From positions 1 through 64,000 of the forward strand of contig JADZFR010000056.1 in the NCBI GenBank assembly GCA_020849795.1: DNA of 64,000 bases, given 5' to 3'. The notes beneath the pieces were generated by a model, which ran no database searches, was not told the origin of the DNA, and saw only the letters and a program-made list of their open reading frames with translations. Positions within the stretch are counted from its first letter, which is position 1, and every line of letters begins with the position of its first letter. Source of the DNA: Planctomycetota bacterium (lineage in GTDB: Bacteria > Planctomycetota > UBA8742 > UBA2392). Below are positions 47,592 to 56,913 of this stretch, in pieces. A program made the translations under genes and the position numbers.

Positions 47592-50500
47592 ATGCGGCCA
47601 TTCCTGTCTGCACTGATGAAAGAAGGGGTCTTCAGCATTGTCGTGCTGCTGCTCCTGGTCGTGCTGGTTTGGGGTGTCGCGTTCTACACGCGCGGCGAGA
47701 ACACCGAGTGGATGAACCTGCCGATGCTGATCACGATGGCCGTGGTCGGCTTGTGGGTGATCCTGTTCATTTCGCAGAAAGTCGTGGCGGTTCGCAGCGC
47801 GGTCCGGATCGAAAAGCAGCTCAAGGCCCAGAGCGGCGCCCAATTGGATGGGGCCAGCGCCGACAAGAAATCTGAAGTTGAGGCGCTGCGCAAGAAGTTC
47901 GACGAGTCACTGCAGGCCCTCAAGAAGACCAAGGGCGGCAAGAGCGCGCTCTACACACTGCCCTGGTACGTGATCATCGGCCCCCCGGGCAGCGGCAAGA
48001 CCACGGCGCTGCAGGAATCAGGCCTGAACTTTCCGCCCGTACAGGGCGGCGCCAAGGTGCGCGGCATCGGCGGCACACGCAACTGCGACTGGTGGTTCAC
48101 CGAAGACGGCATCCTGCTCGATACCGCCGGCCGCTACACGACCGTTGCCGAAGATCAGGAAGAGTGGATCAGCTTTCTCGACCTGATCCGGATTTCGCGC
48201 AAGACCAAACCGATCAACGGCGCAATTGTCGCGATCAGCATTGACGACCTGTTCCGCAACACGCAATCCGAGATTGACCAGATCGCCAAGGATATCCGCA
48301 ACCGGCTGGATGAACTGTCAGCCCGCCTGCAGGCGGTGTTTCCGGTGTACCTGATGTTCACCAAGTGCGACCTGGTGCGCGGGTTTGTCGAGTTCTTTGA
48401 AGACTTCAATAAAGACGAGCGCTCGCAGGTCTGGGGCTTCACCATGGCCTACCGGCTGCCCGAAAAGCAGTACACAGCCGTGTTCGACGAACAGTGCGAC
48501 CGCATGATGGCCAACATTCGCGCCAGGCAGCTTGAGCTGCTGGCAACCGAGCGGCCGGCGAACAAGAAGCAGAACATCTACCTGTTCCCGCGCCAGTTCA
48601 CGCTCGCGCGCGAGAAGATGAAAGACCTGATCGGCCAGTTGTTCGGCGCGCATGCCTACCAGGAGTCTTCCATCCTGCGCGGCATCTACTTCACCAGCGG
48701 CACGCAGAAGGGCACACCGATCGACCAGCTGATGATGCGCCTGGGCGCTGCCATGGGCATGAGCGCCCCGCCCGAGGGCTTTGACGAGCGCCTGGAAAAG
48801 AAGAGTTTCTTCATCAATCACCTGTTCACGCGCGTGATGTTCCCCGACAAGACGCTGGCGCGCAGCAACAGCCGCGTGATCCGCAAGCGCCGCGCCTGGA
48901 AGTACGCCCTGCAACTGGGCAGCGCGGCTGCTTTCGCGCTGGTCACGTTCGGGGCCGTGGGGGCGTTCAGCGAAAGCCGCCAGACGATCAACGGCATCGA
49001 AGAGTCCGGTGCCGCGCTGAAAGAGCTGCCCGGCAGCGCCACCGACAAGCAGATGCTGGAATCGCTGACCGCGCTCGATGCGATGCGCGCACAGCTTTTG
49101 CGCGCCAGGCAGGAGGGTACCGGGCTGGACTGGCGCTGGGGCATGGACCAGCGCTCGCGCATGTTTGAGGCCGGCGCAAAGTCGTACTACAACGCGCTTG
49201 AGCCGCTGCTGGTCAAGCCGGCCCACGCCCGCCTGGAAGCCGAGCTGAACACGCGCCTGGCCGGCATACGCAGCAGCCGCAGCGAGCAGGACTACCAGAC
49301 CATGCTCGACCTGTGGCGCGTGTACGGCATGATCGCCGGAGAAATTGAGCCCAAGCCCGACCTCATTGCCACGGTGTACAAGCGAAACAACCGCTGGACG
49401 GGGCCGCTGAGCGGTGACAGCGCCAGCCAGATCGAGGCCCTCAGCGGCGAGCAGCTTGAGTTTTATGCGCAGATGCTGGTGATGGCGTATGCCGACGGCA
49501 CGCGCTACCCATGGAAGACCGCGTCCGATACTGACCTTACGCGCCGCTGCCGCGAAGAGCTGCGTGAGGGCTTCTGGATTCCGAACGCCTACAACGCGAT
49601 CATTCGCTACGCGTCGGACAAGGTCACCGACATTGGCCTCGACAACATCGCGCCGGACAACAAGGGGCTGCTGGCACAGGTGATTCCGCCCGGCGATGCC
49701 AGCGACCTGCCGTTCCTGGACGCGTTTACGCAGTCGGCCTGGACCAGCCACGTCGAGCCGGCCATGAAAGAGCGCGCGACCGACCTGTCCAAGCTGCTCA
49801 AAGAGCTGGGTCGCGACGACAGCGAACAGAAAATTCTCGAAGAGCTGTATCGCATGCATTCGCAGCGACAGGTCAAGGTCTGGGACGACTTCCTGAATAC
49901 GATCCAGCCGTCCAAGGACGCGTTTGTTTCGGTAGAGACGGCGCGCTCGGCGCTATCGACGCTGGCCAGCGAAAGCAACTCACCGCTGCGTACGCTGGTG
50001 CGTGGCGTCTGGGAACGCAAAGCGCTCACCATGTCGGCAACCCAGCGCGTGGACAGCGCGACCGAGCAGGACCAGAAAACGCTGGATGAGGCGTTGAAGA
50101 TACTGAACGCCTACTACGGCGCCTACGACACGTTCGCCAACAACACCAAAAGCGGTCGCGTGCGCTACTACAGCGGCGAAGAGGCAGCACCCGCGCGCAC
50201 CCTGGCCACCGAAACAACCAAGGCCGGCAGCGAAGCGGCGCGCATCCTGACCGCGCAGCGGCCGGTCAATGACCTGATGCAGCGGGTGATCAACGCCGGC
50301 TACACCGGCTTGAAGATTGAATCGGCGGTCGAAGTCAAGCAGATCTGGGCCGACGACATCGTCAAGTTCTGGGACACGCACTTCAAGGGCAAGTACCCCT
50401 TCGACACCAATGCCAAGGCCAACGCGCCGATCGCCCGCGTCTCGGAGTTTTTCAACCCGGCCAAGGGCAAGTTCTGGACGTTCGACAAACAGCTCAACGC

Positions 50501-51098
50501 GATTGCCAAGCTCAGCTTCAACGGCAACGTGCTGCTTGAGCCGTCGGCCGAATACCTGGAGATGAAGCGCTACGCCTCGTCGATTCGGGAAGCCATGTTC
50601 GATGCCGCCACCGACGAGCGCGTTACCGTAAAGCTGCGACTGCAACTGTTCAGCCCGGGCGACCTGCTGGGCAAAACGCGCATCTACGTGGGGCGCGACG
50701 CCAGCAACAAAGACCAGTACATCGAGCTGCTGGGCAGCAGCAAGCCGTTCAAGGACTTCGTCTGGACGCACTTCGAGGGCGTAGGCGTGTGGACCGGCGG
50801 CTGGGTGCAGCTGTACTACGGCGGTCCGCGTGGCGAAGAAAAGACGCTCGGCGACGCCGACAAGCTGATGGATGACGAGTGGGGCTTTCTCAAGTCGATG
50901 CACGACAAAAGCCAGTCGTTCGCGATTCTCGACCAGACCACGCGCAAAGAGTACTTCGTGACCTGGAAGTATCGCGCGCCGGCACCAACCAACGCGGACT
51001 TTGAGCTGCACGCCAAGCTGATCGCAGCCAAGGGCGAGAACCCCTTCGCCAAGGGTTTCTTTACGACGATCAAGCTGGCAACAGGGGTGATCAAGTAA
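47592..51098 (+). CDS. tssM: T6SS membrane-complex protein TssM (IcmF)
   Basis: The 1168-residue product has two membrane segments near the N terminus (about 15-33 and 42-61), a cytosolic GTPase-like domain with Walker A GPPGSGKTT near residue 130 and a DTAGRY switch, a third membrane segment near 435-460 (SAAAFALVTFGAVGAF), and a long periplasmic part that contacts TssJ. The complete Walker A is retained, unlike in many TssM. Its last base starts the tagF ATG (TAATG overlap). Confidence 0.96.
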   Translation: MRPFLSALMKEGVFSIVVLLLLVVLVWGVAFYTRGENTEWMNLPMLITMAVVGLWVILFISQKVVAVRSAVRIEKQLKAQSGAQLDGASADKKSEVEALRKKFDESLQALKKTKGGKSALYTLPWYVIIGPPGSGKTTALQESGLNFPPVQGGAKVRGIGGTRNCDWWFTEDGILLDTAGRYTTVAEDQEEWISFLDLIRISRKTKPINGAIVAISIDDLFRNTQSEIDQIAKDIRNRLDELSARLQAVFPVYLMFTKCDLVRGFVEFFEDFNKDERSQVWGFTMAYRLPEKQYTAVFDEQCDRMMANIRARQLELLATERPANKKQNIYLFPRQFTLAREKMKDLIGQLFGAHAYQESSILRGIYFTSGTQKGTPIDQLMMRLGAAMGMSAPPEGFDERLEKKSFFINHLFTRVMFPDKTLARSNSRVIRKRRAWKYALQLGSAAAFALVTFGAVGAFSESRQTINGIEESGAALKELPGSATDKQMLESLTALDAMRAQLLRARQEGTGLDWRWGMDQRSRMFEAGAKSYYNALEPLLVKPAHARLEAELNTRLAGIRSSRSEQDYQTMLDLWRVYGMIAGEIEPKPDLIATVYKRNNRWTGPLSGDSASQIEALSGEQLEFYAQMLVMAYADGTRYPWKTASDTDLTRRCREELREGFWIPNAYNAIIRYASDKVTDIGLDNIAPDNKGLLAQVIPPGDASDLPFLDAFTQSAWTSHVEPAMKERATDLSKLLKELGRDDSEQKILEELYRMHSQRQVKVWDDFLNTIQPSKDAFVSVETARSALSTLASESNSPLRTLVRGVWERKALTMSATQRVDSATEQDQKTLDEALKILNAYYGAYDTFANNTKSGRVRYYSGEEAAPARTLATETTKAGSEAARILTAQRPVNDLMQRVINAGYTGLKIESAVEVKQIWADDIVKFWDTHFKGKYPFDTNAKANAPIARVSEFFNPAKGKFWTFDKQLNAIAKLSFNGNVLLEPSAEYLEMKRYASSIREAMFDAATDERVTVKLRLQLFSPGDLLGKTRIYVGRDASNKDQYIELLGSSKPFKDFVWTHFEGVGVWTGGWVQLYYGGPRGEEKTLGDADKLMDDEWGFLKSMHDKSQSFAILDQTTRKEYFVTWKYRAPAPTNADFELHAKLIAAKGENPFAKGFFTTIKLATGVIK

Positions 51099-52036
51099 TG
51101 GAATTTCCCTCGGGCTGCCTGGGAAAGTTGCCCCTGCACGGGGACTTCATCCGCTTCAATGCGGCTGGCGCCGAGATCAATGAACTCGACCACTGGATCC
51201 AGGAAGGCATCTACCAGGGCTACAACGAGCTCGATTCGCGCTGGGACGGCACGTTTGATGCCGCGCCCACTGCCCGGTTCATTTACACCTCGCCGCGCAC
51301 CCAGCGCGTGATTGCCGGGTTGTTCAAGCCCAGCGTCGACAAAGCCGGGCGTCGCTACCCCTTTCTGATCTACACGGTGATTGAGCCCGGGGCGATGGGC
51401 GCCGAAATCGGCTACCTGCCCAACGCCATGGGGCCGTTTCTGACCCGCGCACGCGAACTGCTGGAATGGAGCGAAAGCGCCATCAACCTCAGCACGTTTC
51501 TAAGCACATTCGAGTCATTGCGCTTTGAGCCCGACATGGTCGAGGCCAAGAAAGAATTCGCCCGCTTTGTGCTCACCAGCAACGCCGGCAACTACTGGAG
51601 CACATGCTTCGGCAGCGAAACCGACCCGCGCAGATACGCCGCGGTCGGCAGCACCGTTGAGGGCGCGGGCACACGGGCGGGTAGTATCGCGTTGCGCATG
51701 CCGTTTTCTGAACTCGACAGCGAAGCCGCATTCTGGCTGGAACTTTCGCGGCGCCTGACCGACGGCAAATCGTTGCCCACGCTGGTGTACTGGAATGTCG
51801 CGCGCGGGGATTTTCCGGCCCGGCTGAACCTGACATGGGGCGAGCTGAGCCCGCGCTACTTTCTACCGTTCGTGCTGCCCACCCGTAACAGTCTGAACAT
51901 CCGCGACTTGGCCAATGCCAACAGCGTGGACGGCCGCTGGATTGAGTACGGCAAGGCCAGATTTGACGAGCTGTTGAGCAACCCTTCACTCAAGCTGACC
52001 GACTTGCTGCAAAGATTGCCGCGCACGCGCGCCTGA
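51098..52036 (+). CDS. tagF: T6SS-associated protein TagF (ImpM)
   Basis: The 312-residue product begins with GCLGKLPLHGDFIRFN, the TagF signature, and has TSPRTQRVIAGLFKPSVDKAGRRYPF in the conserved N-terminal domain. In Pseudomonas TagF represses T6SS at the post-translational level through FHA proteins, which agrees with its presence beside two FHA genes. Translation is coupled to tssM through the TAATG overlap. Confidence 0.9.
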   Translation: MEFPSGCLGKLPLHGDFIRFNAAGAEINELDHWIQEGIYQGYNELDSRWDGTFDAAPTARFIYTSPRTQRVIAGLFKPSVDKAGRRYPFLIYTVIEPGAMGAEIGYLPNAMGPFLTRARELLEWSESAINLSTFLSTFESLRFEPDMVEAKKEFARFVLTSNAGNYWSTCFGSETDPRRYAAVGSTVEGAGTRAGSIALRMPFSELDSEAAFWLELSRRLTDGKSLPTLVYWNVARGDFPARLNLTWGELSPRYFLPFVLPTRNSLNIRDLANANSVDGRWIEYGKARFDELLSNPSLKLTDLLQRLPRTRA

Positions 52037-52187
52037 TGCACCTGTGATGCCGACGGAACGTGCAGCCGCCCGCGGCATTTGCGGCCGAATCACTGTTTTT
52101 TGGCGGCGAGCGGTTGTGCAAATTGTGATTGTCAGCCGTCCAAGGGTGCGCGCAGGGCCTTGGGCAGCCCTCAATGGCGCTCAGGGT

Positions 52188-52216
52188 TTGATTTACGGCC
52201 TTGGGGCCGCTAATGT
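52188..52216 (+). promoter_or_regulatory. Candidate internal T6SS promoter before tssA
   Basis: TTGATT (52188-52193), a 17-nt spacer and TAATGT (52211-52216) in the 207-bp gap before tssA, which is the largest unfilled gap within the locus apart from the cassettes. Confidence 0.4.
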
Positions 52217-52243
52217 TCGGGGCCCGGTAGAGAGAGAGCGATT

Positions 52244-53104
52244 TTGGCAGACGTGGTCACACATCCGCTTGGGGAAAACCCCATCCCGGGCTCAAAGCCC
52301 GCTGGCGAAAGTGCGCGCTACGAGCCTGAGTTCGAGCAGTTGCAAGCCGAGGTCGGCAAGCTGGAAAACCCGGCTGGCGGCGAGGTCAAGTGGCACGAGG
52401 TGGTGAACCTCGCCAAGACCATCCTGGAAAGCAAGTCAAAGGACCTGCTGGTCGCTGCGTACTACACCTACGGCATGTTCCAGCAACAGGGCCTGCAGGG
52501 CCTGCTCGATGGCCTGGCGGTGATCAACTCGATGTGCAGCGTGCATTGGGATGGCGGCATGTTCCCGGACCGCCCGCGCGCGCGCGAATCTGCGATTGAC
52601 TGGCTGATCGACCGTGCCCAGCCGATGCTGGACAACGGCGTGCCGGCCTCTGGCGCCGAAGTGGATGTGCTGCAATCGGCCATTGCCACGCTGGATGCGC
52701 TGGCGGCGTACGTCAACGGGAAACTGGAAACGCCTAACCCGAAGTTGTCTTCGCTGAGTCGCTCGCTGGCGGCCAAGGTGGCTGCTTCCGGGGGTGCGTC
52801 CGGGGGCGAATCGTCGGCTGCTGCCGGCGGCGCCGCAACGCCGGGCCGCAAGGGGAACACCGTGATGATGAGCGCCGGCAGCGGGCCGATCACCAACCGC
52901 AAGGTTGCGTTTGAACGGTTGAAAGAAGTTGCGGATTATCTGCGCAAGACCGAGCCGCACAGTCCCGTCAGTTACCTGGTGAACAGGGCCGTGAAGTGGG
53001 GCGACATGCCGCTGGAAAGCGTGCTGGCCGAGCTGGTCAAGAACACCGACGTGCGCAAACAGATCATGGAAACACTAGGGTTGAAAGAAGAGACTCACAG
53101 TTAG
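52244..53104 (+). CDS. tssA: T6SS cap/priming protein TssA
   Basis: The 286-residue product has the ImpA N-terminal domain (HPLGENPIPGSKPAGESARY near the start; LAAYYTYGMFQQQGLQGLLDGL-like helices as AAYYTYGMFQQ) and a helical C-terminal part with a Gly/Ser/Ala-rich linker at about 178-205. It belongs to the short TssA group. The start is TTG at 52244, with GAGAGAG upstream. TssA primes tail assembly and caps the growing sheath. Confidence 0.9.
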   Translation: MADVVTHPLGENPIPGSKPAGESARYEPEFEQLQAEVGKLENPAGGEVKWHEVVNLAKTILESKSKDLLVAAYYTYGMFQQQGLQGLLDGLAVINSMCSVHWDGGMFPDRPRARESAIDWLIDRAQPMLDNGVPASGAEVDVLQSAIATLDALAAYVNGKLETPNPKLSSLSRSLAAKVAASGGASGGESSAAAGGAATPGRKGNTVMMSAGSGPITNRKVAFERLKEVADYLRKTEPHSPVSYLVNRAVKWGDMPLESVLAELVKNTDVRKQIMETLGLKEETHS

Positions 53105-53151
53105 CGGGCGAAACAACCCGCCAGGAAACAGCAGGAAACAGGGAGTAAGCC

Positions 53152-53649
53152 ATGGCCAAAGACGGATCGGTCGCCCCGCGTGAACGGGTGAACATTGTGT
53201 ACAAGCCCTCCACGGGCGGCGCGCAGGAAGAAAAAGAGCTGCCGCTGAAGCTGCTGGTGATGGGTGATTTCACGCTCGGCAACGAAGAGACCCCGGTCGA
53301 AGAGCGCAAGCCCGTCAACATCGACAAGGACAACTTCAACGACGTGATGAAGAGCCACAACATCAACCTCGCCGTCAACGTGAAGAACACCCTTTCGGGC
53401 AAAGACGGCGACGAGATCGCCGCCAACCTGAAGTTCAAGAATCTCAAGGACTTCGACCCCGACGCGGTCGCCCGCCAGGTACCAGAGCTGAGCAAGATGC
53501 TGGCATTGCGTGAGGCGCTTGCCGCGCTGAAGGGCCCGATGGGCAACTTCCCCGCGTTCCGCAAGAAAATCCAGGAGATCATCGGCGACGACGCAACCCG
53601 CGAAAAGATTCTGAAAGAAATCGGCGGGAATGAAGGCGGCGACGCCTAG
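53152..53649 (+). CDS. tssB: T6SS sheath small subunit TssB (VipA)
   Basis: The 165-residue product begins AKDGSVAPRERVNIVYKPST and has the TssB core LPLKLLVMGDFTLGNEETPVEERK (in parts) and FKNLKDFDPDAV. It forms the contractile sheath with TssC. GGGAG precedes the ATG; tssC follows 80 bp later. Confidence 0.96.
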   Translation: MAKDGSVAPRERVNIVYKPSTGGAQEEKELPLKLLVMGDFTLGNEETPVEERKPVNIDKDNFNDVMKSHNINLAVNVKNTLSGKDGDEIAANLKFKNLKDFDPDAVARQVPELSKMLALREALAALKGPMGNFPAFRKKIQEIIGDDATREKILKEIGGNEGGDA

Positions 53650-53729
53650 GCCAGGGACAGATCTACAGCAGACCCGGTGGCGACACCGGCGGGCGCCATG
53701 CGCGCCAACCCACGAACGGAGACATACCG

Positions 53730-55208
53730 ATGGCAGAAGGCGAACAGCAGAAACAATCCGCAGAAGCCCAGGCGCAGGAGGGCTCACTGCTCGATGAAAT
53801 CATGGCCAAGTCCAAGATGGCCCCCGGCGACGACGGCTACGACGTCGCCAAGTTCGGCGTGCAGGCTTTCCTCAAGGAAATTCTGTCCGGCGACAAGGCA
53901 AAGAAGGCCGACAAAGCCGCTGTCGACCAGATGATCGCAGCCCTGGACCAGAAGCTCAGCGACCAGGTCGACGAGATTCTGCACCATCCCGAAGTCCAGA
54001 AGCTGGAAAGCGCATGGCGCGGGCTCAAGCTGCTGGTCGACCGCACCAACTTCCGCGAAAATGTGAAGATCGAGGTGCTCAACGTCAGCAAGGAAAAGCT
54101 GCTTGAGGACTTCGAAGACGCGCCAGAGCTGACCAAGTCGGGCTTGTACAAGCATGTGTACACCGCCGAGTACGGCACCTTCGGCGGCGAGCCCTACGGC
54201 GCCATCATCGGCAACTACGACTTCGGCCCCGGCCCCCAGGATGTCGCGCTGCTCAGCAAGGTCGCCAGCGTCGCCACCATGGCGCACGCGCCGTTCATTG
54301 CCGCAGCCGGCCCCAAGTTCTTCGGCATCGACAGCTTCACCGGCTTGCCGAACCTCAAAGACCTGAAGTCGATCATGGAAGGCCCGCAGTACACCAAGTG
54401 GCAGGGCTTCCGTGAATCTGAGGACAGCCGCAGCGTCGGGTTAACCTGCCCGCGCTTCCTGCTGCGCCTGCCGTACGGGCCGGACACCAAGCCCGTCAAG
54501 GCGTTCAACTACCAGGAAGACGTCAAGCGCAGCCACGAGCATTACCTGTGGGGCAACACCGCGTTTGCGTTTGCCACGCGCCTGACCGACAGTTTTGCGA
54601 AGTACCGCTGGTGCCCCAACATCATCGGCCCGCAAAGCGGCGGTGCGGTCGACGACCTGCCCCTGCACCAGTTTGATTCGATGGGTGAAGTAGAGACCAA
54701 GATTCCGACCGAAGTGCAGATCAGCGAACGCCGCGAGTACGAACTGTCCGAAGAGGGCTTTATCGGCTTGACCATGCGCAAGGGCAGCGACAACGCGTGC
54801 TTCTTCAGCGCCAACAGTTGCCAGAAGCCCAAGACCTTCGGCCAGAGCGCCGAGGGCAAGGACGCCGAGCTGAACTATCGTCTCGGTACCCAGTTGCCGT
54901 ACATGTTCATCGTTAACCGCCTGGCGCACTACATCAAGGTGCTCCAGCGTGAACAGATCGGCAGTTGGAAAGAAAAAGAAGACCTGGGCCGCGAACTCAA
55001 CAAGTGGATCGGCCAGTACGTCGCCGACACCGACAACCCCAGCCCCGCCATCCGCTCGCGCTGCCCGCTTCGCAGCGCGCAGATCACCGTCGAAGACGTG
55101 CCGGGCGAAGCCGGCTGGTACAAGGTTGGCCTGCAGGTGCGCCCGCACTTCAAGTACATGGGCGCGTTCTTCACGCTGGGCCTGGTTGGCAAGCTCGACA
55201 AGAAGTAA
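53730..55208 (+). CDS. tssC: T6SS sheath large subunit TssC (VipB)
   Basis: The 492-residue product has the conserved stretches LESAWRGLKLLVDRTNF, EYGTFGGEPYGAIIGNYDF, PKFFGIDSFTGLP and FLLRLPYGPDT of the sheath subunit and a C-terminal strand that swaps between subunits. Length is normal. The first four-helix cassette begins directly after the stop codon. Confidence 0.97.
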   Translation: MAEGEQQKQSAEAQAQEGSLLDEIMAKSKMAPGDDGYDVAKFGVQAFLKEILSGDKAKKADKAAVDQMIAALDQKLSDQVDEILHHPEVQKLESAWRGLKLLVDRTNFRENVKIEVLNVSKEKLLEDFEDAPELTKSGLYKHVYTAEYGTFGGEPYGAIIGNYDFGPGPQDVALLSKVASVATMAHAPFIAAAGPKFFGIDSFTGLPNLKDLKSIMEGPQYTKWQGFRESEDSRSVGLTCPRFLLRLPYGPDTKPVKAFNYQEDVKRSHEHYLWGNTAFAFATRLTDSFAKYRWCPNIIGPQSGGAVDDLPLHQFDSMGEVETKIPTEVQISERREYELSEEGFIGLTMRKGSDNACFFSANSCQKPKTFGQSAEGKDAELNYRLGTQLPYMFIVNRLAHYIKVLQREQIGSWKEKEDLGRELNKWIGQYVADTDNPSPAIRSRCPLRSAQITVEDVPGEAGWYKVGLQVRPHFKYMGAFFTLGLVGKLDKK

Positions 55209-55213
55209 GCGAG

Positions 55214-55247
55214 CCAGGAGGTAGGGCGTAGGTGGCAGGAGGCAGGG
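55214..55247 (+). repeat. Left array of four-helix cassette 1
   Basis: Purine-rich AGGAGG/GGCAGG units. caggaggt (55215-55222) pairs exactly with acctcctg at 55687-55694, and aggaggcagg (55237-55246) with cctgcctcct at 55670-55679, so the cassette has nested inverted repeats. Confidence 0.75.
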
Positions 55248-55256
55248 GAAGGATTG

Positions 55257-55667
55257 ATGGATTCGTCGAGTCAGCCCGGCTTTCGAGGCCTGAATGTATG
55301 GCAAAAGGCGATGGACGCAGCAGATGCGATCTACGCCGCAAGCAGGAGCTTTCCTCGTGAAGAGCGCTTCGGCTTGACAAGCCAGCTTAGGCGTGCCGCG
55401 TGCTCTGTCCCGATGAACATTGCTGAAGGCTACAGGCGTAAGGCAAACCCTGCTGACTACATGAAGTTCCTGCGCTACGCAAACGGTTCGGCCGCAGAAA
55501 CAGAGACAGCAACCGAGATTGCACAACGGCAGCGCTACCTTCAACAGGACGCGGCACTGGAACTTGTGGCGCAGTATCAGGAAATCGGAAGAATGCTTGG
55601 AGGATTGATCGCCCGCATTGAACGGGGCAATCTGCCCAAGGACTCGGGAGCGGCTGAAGAAGCCTAG
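55257..55667 (+). CDS. S23-type four-helix-bundle protein, cassette 1
   Basis: The 136-residue product has the family signature near its N terminus (GFRGLNVWQKAMDAADAIYA) and SVPMNIAEGYRRK, followed by two more helices (ELVAQYQEIGRMLGGLIARI). The family includes proteins encoded in intervening sequences of 23S rRNA genes and is related to Avd of diversity-generating retroelements. It is not a T6SS component by family. A GGGGAAGG sequence in the left array serves as ribosome binding site. Codon use and the flanking arrays differ from the neighbouring T6SS genes, suggesting insertion. Confidence 0.9.
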   Translation: MDSSSQPGFRGLNVWQKAMDAADAIYAASRSFPREERFGLTSQLRRAACSVPMNIAEGYRRKANPADYMKFLRYANGSAAETETATEIAQRQRYLQQDAALELVAQYQEIGRMLGGLIARIERGNLPKDSGAAEEA

Positions 55668-55669
55668 TT

Positions 55670-55697
55670 CCTGCCTCCTCGGTCCAACCTCCTGTCT
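55670..55697 (+). repeat. Right array of four-helix cassette 1
   Basis: cctgcctcct (55670-55679) and acctcctg (55687-55694), the complements of the left-array units in mirror order. Confidence 0.75.
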
Positions 55698-55785
55698 GTC
55701 TTGTGCAGTTGTTGTGTACGATAATTTGATGTTTTTTATGCCCCAAAGTTTTTTGCAATCGTGTCTAGGCGATATTTTTGCCACG

Positions 55786-55801
55786 GGGTAAGGTTCTTGC
55801 G
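55786..55801 (+). promoter_or_regulatory. Candidate sigma-54 promoter of hcp
   Basis: GG at 55787-55788, ten bases, then GC at 55799-55800, within GGGTAAGG...TTGC. It matches 8 of 12 fixed positions of the -24/-12 consensus, including both essential dinucleotides, and lies 78 nt before the hcp ATG. Sigma-54 control of hcp is known in other T6SS; an NtrC-type activator is encoded at 28473. Confidence 0.4.
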
Positions 55802-55878
55802 TCGCGGACGAGTCACCCGAGACAAAAGAATCGATCAACTTGTAAGAAATAGGCGATTCAGAACCCAGGAGAATGACC

Positions 55879-56358
55879 ATGGCCAGCATGAAAGTGTTCA
55901 TGAAGATTGCGGATATGCCCGGCAGCAGCAGCGATGGCGACCACGCCGACTGGTGTGACGTTCGCGGCTTCAGCCACGAGATGAAGTACCCCTTCGATAT
56001 GCGTGAGAACAAGGGCCGTGGCGAGCCGGTGCACGGTGAGTGCCTGGTGACGAAGGAAATCGACAAGGCCAGCCCGAAGATTTTCGAGGCCCTGGCCAAG
56101 AAGAAGAAGATCGGCGAAGTCGAGCTTGAGTTCTGGCGCGACAACCCCAAGGACGGCGGCAGCGAGAAGTACTTCGGCATCAAGCTCAAGGACTGCCGCA
56201 TCGTCTACGCCCGCCCGTACATGCCCACCGGCCCCGAGGCCAACGAGACCTTCTCGCACATGGAACAGGTCGGTTTCGCCTACCGCATCGTGGAATGGAC
56301 GTGGCTGTCGGGTGGCCAGGTTCCGACGACCTTCGACTTCAGCAAGCCGGACGCGTAA
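55879..56358 (+). CDS. hcp: T6SS inner-tube protein Hcp (TssD)
   Basis: The 159-residue product has the Hcp pattern: start MASMKVFMKIADMPGSSSDG, the LVTKEIDKASPKIFEA helix, the strand pair FGIKLKDCRIVYA, and the C-terminal EWTWLSGG. It forms hexameric rings in the inner tube and is secreted. AGGAG gives better spacing to the ATG at 55879 than to the ATG at 55873. It is preceded by a 200-bp AT-richer region with its own promoter and followed by a strong hairpin, so it is probably expressed at a level different from the rest. Confidence 0.95.
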   Translation: MASMKVFMKIADMPGSSSDGDHADWCDVRGFSHEMKYPFDMRENKGRGEPVHGECLVTKEIDKASPKIFEALAKKKKIGEVELEFWRDNPKDGGSEKYFGIKLKDCRIVYARPYMPTGPEANETFSHMEQVGFAYRIVEWTWLSGGQVPTTFDFSKPDA

Positions 56359-56388
56359 TCACTGCCTGCAAGGGCGGGCTCCTGGGTG

Positions 56389-56413
56389 GCCTGCCGGCGA
56401 AATGCCGGCAGGC
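56389..56413 (+). terminator. Hairpin after hcp (partial terminator or mRNA stabiliser)
   Basis: Perfect 10-bp stem gcctgccggc (56389-56398) and gccggcaggc (56404-56413), loop gaaat, with extra partial pairing of agggcgggct and gagccccgcccg outside. No T-run follows, so it more likely reduces read-through or protects the hcp mRNA. Confidence 0.6.
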
Positions 56414-56451
56414 GAGCCCCGCCCGCCCCTTGCGGCGAAAGGCCACCCGCG

Positions 56452-56868
56452 GTGTTTCAGCAACGCACTTTGTTCGAGCGGTTACGGAACCCCGAGGCTG
56501 CAAGCAGCCACACGCTGGAAGAAGATACTGGCGCGCTGCTTCGCTCTATCCTTGGCAACCTGGCCCGCATTCTGAACACGCGGTCCGGCCAGGCCCCGGC
56601 CCAGATGGACTACGGCATCGCGTCACCCGCCGAAGTCGCCCAGGCCTACCCGGAGTCCCTGAGCACGATGCAGAAGACGATTCGCATGTGCATCGAACGC
56701 TACGAGCCAAGGCTGAAAGACGTGCAGGTGATGCAGATCGAGAGTGATGACAACAAGCTGGCGGTGCGCTTCCAGATCACGGCCAGGCTGACGACAAGCA
56801 AAGACGGGACACACGTGAGTTTCGATACGCTGCTCGACCCGGCAGGACATGTGAATCTGCTGGCGTAG
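56452..56868 (+). CDS. tssE: T6SS baseplate protein TssE (gp25-like)
   Basis: The 138-residue product starts at GTG 56452 with FQQRTLFERLR, the usual opening of TssE, and has the gp25 domain (SILGNLARILNTR, then MDYGIAS and YEPRLKDVQVMQIES). It connects baseplate and sheath. An in-frame ATG 66 bp upstream would add residues that read through the hcp hairpin and are unlike the family. The second four-helix cassette follows. Confidence 0.88.
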   Translation: MFQQRTLFERLRNPEAASSHTLEEDTGALLRSILGNLARILNTRSGQAPAQMDYGIASPAEVAQAYPESLSTMQKTIRMCIERYEPRLKDVQVMQIESDDNKLAVRFQITARLTTSKDGTHVSFDTLLDPAGHVNLLA

Positions 56869-56872
56869 CAAG

Positions 56873-56906
56873 TCAGGCGGCAGGTCGCAGGAGGCAGGAG
56901 GCAGGG
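56873..56906 (+). repeat. Left array of four-helix cassette 2
   Basis: Tandem GGCAGGAGG units; caggaggcaggaggcagg (56888-56905, 18 bp) is an exact inverted copy of 57392-57409. Confidence 0.85.
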
Positions 56907-56913
56907 AAAAGCC

